Assembly (NCBI GenBank): GCA_022774705.1
Contig: JALFLM010000111.1
Location: 1 to 64,000, forward strand
Direction of reading: 5' to 3'
DNA: 64,000 nt
DNA from: Lachnospiraceae bacterium
GTDB taxonomy: Bacteria; Bacillota; Clostridia; Lachnospirales; Lachnospiraceae
Shown: positions 18,012-24,909 of the stretch, piece after piece
Layout: each line of letters starts with the position of its first letter
Numbering within the stretch: position 1 is the first letter of the stretch
Notes under the pieces: model-generated
Database searches by the model: none
What the model saw: only the letters and a program-made list of their open reading frames with translations
Told to the model about the DNA's origin: nothing
Translations under genes and position numbers: made by a program

Positions 18012-19400
18012 TCAGGCATTTTCCGGTGTTTCCTGTGTGTCCTCCTTCGGCAGCTTCCTGAAAAATGCTGCTGCGAAGAACACGGAGGTGAACCCGGAGA
18101 GAACAAATGCCAGCGGCTGTGCTTCCTGAATCCCCGCCAGTCCCCTGTATTTTGCCAGAATCAGCAGCGCCGGTATGAAATAAATACCGCTGCGGAAAGA
18201 AGAAAGCAAAGAGGCGCTGAATTTCTGGCCCGTACTCTGCAGCTGCATTTCCGTGACCATGCTGATGGGAAGAATCAACAGAGCAATGCACTGCAGGCGC
18301 AGCGCCCGGGTGCCAATCTCGATAACCTGCGCATCATCACGGAAAATCTGAATCAGATTATCGGAAAACAGCAGAACACCGGCTGTCATCACAAACAGCA
18401 TGGTTTCAGAAAGAGCCAGCGTAAAAGCATACGCCCGGCGCACCCGGCTGTATTTTCCCGCACCGTAATTGAAGCCGCTGACCGGCTGAAATCCCTGCCC
18501 GATTCCGATTGCAATTGAAAATACAAACATGATAATCCTGGATACAATACTCATTGCCGCCACAGCCGCATCGCCGTACACAGCCGCCTGACTGTTTAAA
18601 AGCACCGTAGTCAGACTGGTCAGCCCCTGCCGCAGCATGCTGGGAAGGCCCGTGGCGATGATATCAAACAGCATATCCCCCTGCAGAGATACCTTTCTGA
18701 TGGAAAATCTGCATTCCGTTTTCCCCCGCAGAAACATACTCAGCAGAATACAAAAGCTGACCGTCTGGGATAATGCTGTGGAAAGCCCCGCACCCAGAAT
18801 TCCCATATGGAATCCGAACATAAATACCGCATCACCGCAGATATTCAGAAATCCTCCTGTCAGAAGACCGATCATCCCCAGAATTGCCTTGCCCTCGTAA
18901 CGGAGAATATTATTCATAACAAAGCTGGAGACCATAAACGGCGCCGCAATCAATATACAGCTAATGTACGTTTTTGCATATGGCGCAATCGTCTCCGTAC
19001 TGCCCAGCAGCATCACCAGCGGATCCAGCCAGATCAGACTGAGCATCCCGATAACCGCCCCGGAAAAAAGAGCCAGAAAAAAGCCTGTGGATGCCAGCAC
19101 ACTGGCCGTTTCTCCGTCCTTCATCCCCAGCTTTCTGGAAATAATACTGCCCGCGCCCTGACCGAACATAAATCCCACCGCCTGCAGAATGGACATGAAA
19201 CCAAATACGATCCCCACCGCACCGCTGGCACTGTTGCCGAGAGTCCCCACAAAAGCCGTATCCACCATATTGTAGATATTCGTCACCAGCATACTGATAA
19301 TCGTGGGCACTGCCAGCCTGACAATCAGCTGGGGAATCGGTGTCATGGTCATCTTCTCATACTGCGTAACCGACTTTTTATCACCTGCTGCACGTTTCAT
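18012..19400 (-). CDS. MATE-family efflux transporter
   Basis: A 462-residue MATE transporter. The N-terminal signature VTNIYNMVDTAFVGTLG and the GFMFGQGAGSIISRKLG stretch place it with the MepA-like group. About twelve helices; normal length. ATG 19400 chosen for AAGGCGG just upstream; another in-frame ATG nine codons earlier is possible. The upstream region holds an extended -10 and an array of 17-bp repeats between promoter and gene, which suggests regulation. Not obviously linked to its neighbours. Confidence 0.86.
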   Translation of the reverse strand: MKRAAGDKKSVTQYEKMTMTPIPQLIVRLAVPTIISMLVTNIYNMVDTAFVGTLGNSASGAVGIVFGFMSILQAVGFMFGQGAGSIISRKLGMKDGETASVLASTGFFLALFSGAVIGMLSLIWLDPLVMLLGSTETIAPYAKTYISCILIAAPFMVSSFVMNNILRYEGKAILGMIGLLTGGFLNICGDAVFMFGFHMGILGAGLSTALSQTVSFCILLSMFLRGKTECRFSIRKVSLQGDMLFDIIATGLPSMLRQGLTSLTTVLLNSQAAVYGDAAVAAMSIVSRIIMFVFSIAIGIGQGFQPVSGFNYGAGKYSRVRRAYAFTLALSETMLFVMTAGVLLFSDNLIQIFRDDAQVIEIGTRALRLQCIALLILPISMVTEMQLQSTGQKFSASLLSSFRSGIYFIPALLILAKYRGLAGIQEAQPLAFVLSGFTSVFFAAAFFRKLPKEDTQETPENA

Positions 19401-19454
19401 TTTACCGCCTTCTTTCCTTCCTGTCATTGCAATTCCACATTTTATCCGATGGAT

Positions 19455-19524
19455 TTACATATTAGATTCTTTTTTACATGATATTCTTTTTTACATCACA
19501 TTCTTTTTTACATCACATTCTTTT
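19455..19524. repeat. Array of 17-bp tandem repeats in a MATE gene leader
   Basis: Two identical copies of TTACATCACATTCTTTT (19491 and 19508), one variant (19474) and a 19-bp diverged copy (19455) are joined head to tail. They lie directly downstream of the extended -10 at 19525, inside the 5' leader of the MATE gene. Confidence 0.8.
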
Positions 19525-19533
19525 AGTATATCA
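19525..19533 (-). promoter_or_regulatory. Extended -10 promoter of the MATE gene
   Basis: TGATATACT on the minus strand, abutting the repeat array; no good -35 is visible. The leader would be about 118 bases. Confidence 0.45.
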
Positions 19534-19607
19534 CATTTCCCATGCAGTTGTATCTCCCGGATTCCATTTTTTACTGCAGTATTTCCCCGGTATGGTGTAT
19601 CCCCCGG

Positions 19608-19636
19608 TTGCACAGAACAGAAAAATAGTCTATGAT
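19608..19636 (+). promoter_or_regulatory. Promoter of the DUF3786 gene
   Basis: TTGCAC, 17-bp spacer, TATGAT, ending 89 bp before the start codon. Confidence 0.45.
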
Positions 19637-19724
19637 AAGTAAAAGATTCCATCGTTTTGCATAAAACATGACAGCCGTCCGACAGATTCAGAACGGCCGC
19701 AGATTCATTTGGGGGAGATAAATT

Positions 19725-20546
19725 ATGAGTATTAATTTTCACGCTTATCAGTGCAGAGATTATCTGCTTTCCGATTACGAAGAGATTGAAAAACAGTGGC
19801 AGAGCGCATTTTCAGCTTACAATCCGGAGCGGGTGATGCGGATTCTGAATCTGGAGAGAGATGAACAATATCTCTATGTCAGGTATTTCGAGACGCTGTA
19901 CCGTTTGTGTCTGGCGGATGGAGTGCTGGAAAAAGAGAGTTCTCCGGATAAAATTTCATTCGGTGCCGTTGCAGCTGAGGAAGCCTCCTGCCGAAAAAAC
20001 ACAGCAAAAAAGCCGTCCACCCATCGTCCTTCCAGTTCCTATCTGAACCCGGATGGACAAAACGCGGATCGGCTGTATCTCCGTGAGGAGGATATTCTGC
20101 CGAAGTCGGACTATGGCTGGACCGGCCGGCTTTATTTTAATGAAGCGATGGCAGTTTACCATCTGCTCCGCTATGTAAAAGATGAGCCCGCTCTGAGCGG
20201 CAGCTGGCTTCCCAATGATCAGCTGGATACCCGTGCGGGTGGAAACAGCCGGCAGAAGGACATGCTTCTGGAAACCTTTTCCGGTGAATTTGCAGGGAAA
20301 ACCGACCTTCTGGAGGCTGTCTGCCGGAAAGCCGGCGGGACGCCTGTTGAAACAAAAGCGGATCTTTCCTATCAGTTTTACCCGTTTCCGCAGATTCCCA
20401 TACAGCTGCTTTTCTGGGATGAAGATGAGGATTTCCCCGCTCAGACCCAGATCATGGTGGATAAACAGGTGACCGATTACGTTCACCCGGACACCACCGG
20501 CTGCATGGCCGCCGATTTAATGAAGCTTCTGAAAAGCTTTCTTTAA
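19725..20546 (+). CDS. DUF3786-like protein
   Basis: A 273-residue soluble protein. The C-terminal FPQIPIQLLFWDEDEDFPAQ followed by a DKQVTDYVHPDTTG segment is the hallmark of DUF3786 proteins of anaerobes, whose function is not known (a link with corrinoid metabolism has been proposed in other genomes). A poorly conserved Ser/Lys-rich loop of about 35 residues (near 85-120) makes it longer than the usual 200. GGGGGAG lies before the ATG. Stands alone with its own promoter; no corrinoid genes are nearby, so context gives no help. Confidence 0.7.
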   Translation: MSINFHAYQCRDYLLSDYEEIEKQWQSAFSAYNPERVMRILNLERDEQYLYVRYFETLYRLCLADGVLEKESSPDKISFGAVAAEEASCRKNTAKKPSTHRPSSSYLNPDGQNADRLYLREEDILPKSDYGWTGRLYFNEAMAVYHLLRYVKDEPALSGSWLPNDQLDTRAGGNSRQKDMLLETFSGEFAGKTDLLEAVCRKAGGTPVETKADLSYQFYPFPQIPIQLLFWDEDEDFPAQTQIMVDKQVTDYVHPDTTGCMAADLMKLLKSFL

Positions 20547-20577
20547 GCAGATCACAGCATAGTTTTCCAGAATCCTG

Positions 20578-20606
20578 TTGACATATATGTCTATAGATGA
20601 TAGACT
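20578..20606 (+). promoter_or_regulatory. Promoter of the blaI/blaR1-like operon
   Basis: TTGACA (perfect -35), 17-bp spacer, TAGACT. The -10 is part of the first palindrome, so a bound repressor would block it. Confidence 0.65.
20589..20605. promoter_or_regulatory. Operator 1, GTCTAT-N5-ATAGAC
   Basis: A perfect 6-bp inverted repeat overlapping the -10 of the operon. Size and position fit a BlaI/MecI-type dimer site. Confidence 0.6.
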
Positions 20607-20612
20607 CGTGTT

Positions 20613-20629
20613 GTCTATAGTATATAGAC
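20613..20629. promoter_or_regulatory. Operator 2, GTCTATA-N3-TATAGAC
   Basis: A perfect 7-bp inverted repeat, related in sequence to operator 1 and shifted 24 bp from it, near the transcription start. Confidence 0.6.
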
Positions 20630-20709
20630 GCATTGAAAATCATTAAAAATATTATAACTATAGCCAGTCTTATCTGGCTGTAATTTTACAACAGGAAGTA
20701 TATTTTATT

Positions 20710-21066
20710 ATGGAAGATTATACTTTAGGTGCCATTGAAAGCCGATTTGCCGATATCGTCTGGGAACACGCTCCCCTTTCCACCGGTGAACTGATCCGTC
20801 TCTGCGAACAGGAGTTGGGATGGAAGCGCACCACCACCTATACAGTTTTAAAAAAGTTCAGCAAACGCGGTATATTTGACAATCAGAACGGTACAGTCAT
20901 TGTCAGAATCACAAAAGAAGAGTTCTACGCCAGACAAAGTGAATGCTATGTGGAACATTCCTTCCATGGTTCGCTGCCGGGTTTTGTCGCTGCATTTACA
21001 TCCCGCAGAAAGCTCAGTGCAAAAGAAATTGAAGAACTCCAGCAGATTATCGATCAGAATAAATAA
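20710..21066 (+). CDS. BlaI/MecI/CopY-family repressor
   Basis: A 118-residue winged-helix repressor. The recognition helix region GWKRTTTYTVLKKFSKRGIF is characteristic of BlaI/MecI, and the C-terminal helix (SAKEIEELQQIIDQNK) serves dimerisation. In this family the partner BlaR1 protease causes inactivation of the repressor. AGGAAG precedes the ATG. Two palindromes at the promoter are likely its own binding sites. It is followed after 17 bp by the BlaR1-like gene. No beta-lactamase gene is next to it, so the regulated output may be elsewhere or not antibiotic resistance. Confidence 0.88.
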   Translation: MEDYTLGAIESRFADIVWEHAPLSTGELIRLCEQELGWKRTTTYTVLKKFSKRGIFDNQNGTVIVRITKEEFYARQSECYVEHSFHGSLPGFVAAFTSRRKLSAKEIEELQQIIDQNK

Positions 21067-21083
21067 CCGAAAGGGGGATCTTC

Positions 21084-22409
21084 ATGACAGCTTTCCTTTC
21101 TCTGCTGCTGAGCATGAGTTATCAAGCCGGATCCGCATCAGCCGTGCAGCCAAGCATCCGAAGCTCATTCTCATCCCTGCAGGTACCAGGGGATTTGACA
21201 GCCACACAGCCTGTTCCCGGCACATCGTTTGCGGCTGGCGATGTTACAGCTGCTGCAAAAACAGCTGCTGCTCCTCTGCCCGGAGGTGGTTTTCCCTCCC
21301 TTTCGCCTTTGATGATTGTGGAAATCATCTGGCTGACAGGGATTCTGGCTCTGTGCCTCTACAGCATCCTGACCGGTTTCCGCCTGAAACTCAGACTGGC
21401 CTGCAGTATAAAGCTTCAGGAGCATATTTATCTGGCAGACCACATCGATACGCCCTTTATACTGGGCATTATCCATCCCTGTATCTATCTGCCTTCCAAT
21501 ATACAAAATCATCAGATGAAATATGCCATCGCCCACGAACAGATACACATACGGCGAAAGGATCATCTGATTAAGAGTCTTGCTTTTGCCATCACCTGTC
21601 TTCACTGGTTCAATCCTCTGGTGTGGATCGCATTTACTTTCATGAACCGGGATATGGAAATGTCCTGCGACGAAGCGGTTCTGAAAAATATGGAGGAAGG
21701 CTGCAGGCAGGAATATGCCGCTGCTCTGCTGGAAATGACCGCCGGCAGAACAATGTTAACCGGCATCTGGCTGGCCTTCGGAAAAGGCCGTACAAAAGAA
21801 AGGATCGTGAACATTATGAAATATAAAAAACCCCTGACTTTCGTGATCGTACTGGCCATGATTGCCATGATTGCTCTGACGGCAGGCCTCCTGAGCAACC
21901 CGAAATCAGACAATACATCCGGGAGCAAAAATTTGCAGAGTCAGGAAGCAGACAACCAGGAAACGAACCATCAAAAACTCCAGAATCAGGAAACAGAAAA
22001 CCAGAACGGACAGAATCAGGAAACAGAAAATCAGGCAGACAGCCTTCTTTATTCCGGCCGGTATGGCATGGAAGTAAAGGAAAGCAGCCTGAACCCAATC
22101 GGAGCAGAAATTCTGATTCATAACAATTCAGATGAAGTAATCGAATACGGAGATGATTTCCATCTCTGCCAGCTTCATGAAGAAAGCAATGTCTGGCTGG
22201 ATACTCCCTATGTAATTGAAAACTGGGCTTTTCACCAGATTGCCTATGCGATCGAACCGGGGCAGACTGCTGAAGTGAAAATTGACTGGGAATGGATCTA
22301 TGGACAGCTTCCGGCAGGTACCTATCTGCTCACCAAAACAATCAATATACCGGATCAGGATGGAACCTGGGATTCCATCGAACTGGGCGTTCATTTCACT
22401 CTGAAATAA
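21084..22409 (+). CDS. BlaR1-like M56 metallopeptidase with extracellular Ig-like domain
   Basis: A 441-residue membrane protease/sensor. The zinc site AHEQIHIRRKDH gives H151, E152 and H155, with EMSCDEAV downstream supplying the probable third ligand. One clear membrane helix precedes it (residues 76-97) and one follows (about 250-272). Most BlaR1 proteins have three helices before the zinc site; here the N-terminus goes from FLSLLLSMS straight to a Ser/Ala/Pro-rich stretch, as if about 50 residues were lost. The outer part has a Gln/Asn/Glu repeat linker (about 285-318) and then a 120-residue beta domain like the Ig-like domains of other M56 proteins, in place of the penicillin-binding domain of true BlaR1. 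It probably senses something other than beta-lactams. Confidence 0.82.
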   Translation: MTAFLSLLLSMSYQAGSASAVQPSIRSSFSSLQVPGDLTATQPVPGTSFAAGDVTAAAKTAAAPLPGGGFPSLSPLMIVEIIWLTGILALCLYSILTGFRLKLRLACSIKLQEHIYLADHIDTPFILGIIHPCIYLPSNIQNHQMKYAIAHEQIHIRRKDHLIKSLAFAITCLHWFNPLVWIAFTFMNRDMEMSCDEAVLKNMEEGCRQEYAAALLEMTAGRTMLTGIWLAFGKGRTKERIVNIMKYKKPLTFVIVLAMIAMIALTAGLLSNPKSDNTSGSKNLQSQEADNQETNHQKLQNQETENQNGQNQETENQADSLLYSGRYGMEVKESSLNPIGAEILIHNNSDEVIEYGDDFHLCQLHEESNVWLDTPYVIENWAFHQIAYAIEPGQTAEVKIDWEWIYGQLPAGTYLLTKTINIPDQDGTWDSIELGVHFTLK

Positions 22410-22430
22410 CTGACTCCCGGCAAATACCGT

Positions 22431-22463
22431 ATCAAGGCGTCAAATGAATTTGACGCCTTGATT
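22431..22463. terminator. Hairpin between convergent genes
   Basis: A long, nearly perfect inverted repeat (TCAAGGCGTCAAAT with ATTTGACGCCTTGA, 2-base loop) lies between the converging BlaR1-like and glycosidase genes. No T-run follows on either strand, so it may act as a bidirectional 3'-end structure, not a classic terminator. Confidence 0.5.
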
Positions 22464-22497
22464 CAGTAACACTGCATCAATAACACTGCAATTATAT

Positions 22498-24132
22498 TTA
22501 TGACAGCGGAATACTGATCCGGTACAGCAGCTGGTTACTTTCCAGTGTGGCACCGCCGTCCTCAAACCAGCTGTACCGGATTTCTTCTTTATCGTCTGCC
22601 CAGATTTCGGGACAGTCGTTGTACTCCCAGTCAACGGGTACTTTGTGACAGTCCTGACGGGAAGCACTCTTCATGATTTCGCGCAGTTCTGCCATCTCCT
22701 GACCGTTCAGAATTCCCGGTTTTACGGATATGAAAAGGGAAGTTCCGCTCTGTGCGATCACGTCAGCCCACTGACGGTTCAGCTTCCAGGGGATATTGCC
22801 GGCAATGCCCACGCAGTCCGCATCGATATCAAAAAAGATGCCGTTCTGAGGCAGACGGAATGCCAGCGAATTGATGCCCATTCTTCTGGTGCGCTCCCAT
22901 GTAATGCCGCTGGTATCATCGCCGGTGCGGTTCATATGCATCAGTCCCGCACCCAGATGGCCGATGGTATTGCAGCCCAGAATCAGAGTATGATACGGTT
23001 CTGCTGCCTCATAAATGGCCTGATACAGCAGCTTTACAACCTCCGCGCTGGTTTTGCTGCGGTCATAGAAATGCCATCCGTCAACCGTAACCAGAGGATT
23101 CATCTCCATGCCCCATTTTCCAAACAGATCATAGGTGGAAAAATCGTGCTTGATCAGCGTGTATCCCCAGTCGCAGATCCGCTTTACATCCTGCCTGATA
23201 TACTCCAGCGCACCAGGATGACTGGGATCCAGGCAGCCGTTCATCGGCAGACGCCATTCGTCCGGAATCGCCTCATCTTCATTCTGAAGCAGTCTCACCC
23301 AGATACCGGGACGAACTCCCTTTGCGATCAGCTTATCAGCGAGCCCCTTCATATCAGGAAATTTACTGTTGCCGCATCTCCAGGGACCGCCGTTGTATTC
23401 ATTCAGTCTGTGGTGCTCCTGCCAGCAGTCATCGATCACCATGAACGGCGGGTTGTCCACACCCTCTGTCAGCTTCAGCACGTAATCCGTATCGCTTAAA
23501 ATCTCTTCTTCCGAACTGTCTCCGTACGCATAATACCAGTTGTTGCTTCCGTATACAGGGAAATCCGGCAGAATCGGGTCGGTGCACATCATGCGGCAGA
23601 ATTCCCGGGCAGCTGTGAAAGAATCGCTCCCTTCCATCTCTATGGAAACCAGTTCTGCCATCTTCAATGTACGTCCGTTCAGCCAAACACCTTCCCCGCC
23701 GCTGCGTACATCCATGACCAGGGTAATGCCTCTGGAATCCACCTGCCAGTAGCACATGGAAGACGGTCTCACCTTCACACCGTATCCCCACTGTCTGTCT
23801 CCGGCGGACATCAGAAAATACCAGGGCATAAACCGGCTCCCGCACATGCCGCGCCACTCCAGATCACCGTAGCCCCGCTCCCAGGCATCACCCAGAATCC
23901 GTACCTGTTTCGGCATTTCTCTGTTCCACCTGATTTTCACCCATTCCACTGCACTTGTATCTGCAGTCAGGAACATATCCTCATGTCCGCAATCATCCTT
24001 CATCTCAATGCGGATATCCCCAAAACAAGCCGATGTGTTCTTTCCTCCTGCCGACAGCTTTTCACTGTCCGTTTTTACTGTTACATAATCAAATGCGCCG
24101 AATGCCAATGCTTTTTTCCGGTTATCCATCAT
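22498..24132 (-). CDS. Alpha-galactosidase-like glycoside hydrolase (clan GH-D)
   Basis: A 544-residue cytoplasmic enzyme (no signal peptide). A beta-sandwich N-terminal part is followed by a (beta/alpha)8 barrel: VIDDCWQEHH at strand 2, GVRPGIWVRL, then TLIKHDFSTYDLFG, where the Asp after Lys-His is the likely nucleophile, and NRTGDDTSG, where an Asp is the likely acid/base. This is the layout of GH27/GH36 alpha-galactosidases and related enzymes. ATG 24132 chosen since GAGGAGG lies 5 bp upstream; the 15 residues before it look non-coding. No sugar transporter is adjacent, so the substrate (raffinose-type or host glycans) stays open. Confidence 0.75.
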   Translation of the reverse strand: MMDNRKKALAFGAFDYVTVKTDSEKLSAGGKNTSACFGDIRIEMKDDCGHEDMFLTADTSAVEWVKIRWNREMPKQVRILGDAWERGYGDLEWRGMCGSRFMPWYFLMSAGDRQWGYGVKVRPSSMCYWQVDSRGITLVMDVRSGGEGVWLNGRTLKMAELVSIEMEGSDSFTAAREFCRMMCTDPILPDFPVYGSNNWYYAYGDSSEEEILSDTDYVLKLTEGVDNPPFMVIDDCWQEHHRLNEYNGGPWRCGNSKFPDMKGLADKLIAKGVRPGIWVRLLQNEDEAIPDEWRLPMNGCLDPSHPGALEYIRQDVKRICDWGYTLIKHDFSTYDLFGKWGMEMNPLVTVDGWHFYDRSKTSAEVVKLLYQAIYEAAEPYHTLILGCNTIGHLGAGLMHMNRTGDDTSGITWERTRRMGINSLAFRLPQNGIFFDIDADCVGIAGNIPWKLNRQWADVIAQSGTSLFISVKPGILNGQEMAELREIMKSASRQDCHKVPVDWEYNDCPEIWADDKEEIRYSWFEDGGATLESNQLLYRISIPLS

Positions 24133-24299
24133 GCTTTCCTCCTCTGATTGAAGTTCCATATATCTCGGTACTGACATCCATCCGTATCCGGATGTTCTTT
24201 ACCTGTTATCTGAAGTATACCTGTTTTCCGGGATTTATTCTATGGCTGAACGTTGAGGAAACATTGCATAATGTCTACTGATCCGCGAAATGGCCGGTT

Positions 24300-24909
24300 C
24301 TAATGCAGCATCAGTTCCCCTGCAATTCTTTCCATAACATCCATCATCTCAAGATTCTCCGTATATTTGCGCGGGATGTTATCATAACCGAGATATGCAC
24401 CGAGAATATTACCTGCAATTGCCCCAGTTGAATCACTGTCTCCCTTATGATTCACCGATGCAACCAGCGCTGCATCAAAATCATCCTCATACTTCAGCGC
24501 ACAGTAGACAGCAATTGCCAGTGCCTCCTTGGCAACCCAGCCTTCGCCAAGCTGATGAATCGCTTCCAGATCCGGAACATCACTTTGGGCAAGTGCCGCC
24601 GCTTTCTTCATCAGCATTGTAAAATACGCATTGTCAGACTCTGCCTCAGGATATAATCCAGGCACCTTTTCAATCATATCTGTCACAGCATCGCTAAGTA
24701 AAACGGGCGGTTCATGGCTGACAAGCTGTACAATATGCACCAGCCCTGCCGCAGGAATATATCCCAGAGGATGCCCGTGCGTAATCGCTGCAGCCCCCGC
24801 TCCCATACAATCAATATCTTCGATTGAAAGAACATCTGTATCATAAAAAAGTCCGATCGGTGCCACACGCATTACGCCCCCGCAGGCTTTAATGATGTTA
24901 ATCCCAGCG
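24300..24909 (-). pseudogene. 5'-truncated ADP-ribosylglycohydrolase
   Basis: The frame encodes the C-terminal two thirds of an ADP-ribosylglycohydrolase-family protein: ACGGVMRVAPIGLFY, ITHGHPLGYIPAAGLVHIV, GEGWVAKEALAIAVYCALKY and the metal-binding NHKGDSDSTGAIAGNILGA are all intact. The N-terminal 150 or so residues with the first metal-site motif are missing. Recognisable similarity starts immediately after the stop codon of the large surface-protein gene (24910). The same frame stays open further upstream, but that part is antisense-free coding DNA of the neighbour read in another frame. No start codon with a ribosome binding site is visible, so I call it a remnant at a recombination junction. 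Confidence 0.75.

Noticed and set aside
19455..19524. Repeat array considered as CRISPR.
   Set aside because: Units are contiguous with no spacers, only 17 bp long, and no cas genes are present.
20710..22409. BlaI/BlaR1 pair considered as a beta-lactam resistance switch.
   Set aside because: The sensor lacks a penicillin-binding domain and no beta-lactamase gene is adjacent.
22431..22463. Long palindrome considered as an attachment site or operator.
   Set aside because: It lies between two convergent stops with no integrase nearby; a 3'-end structure is the simpler reading.
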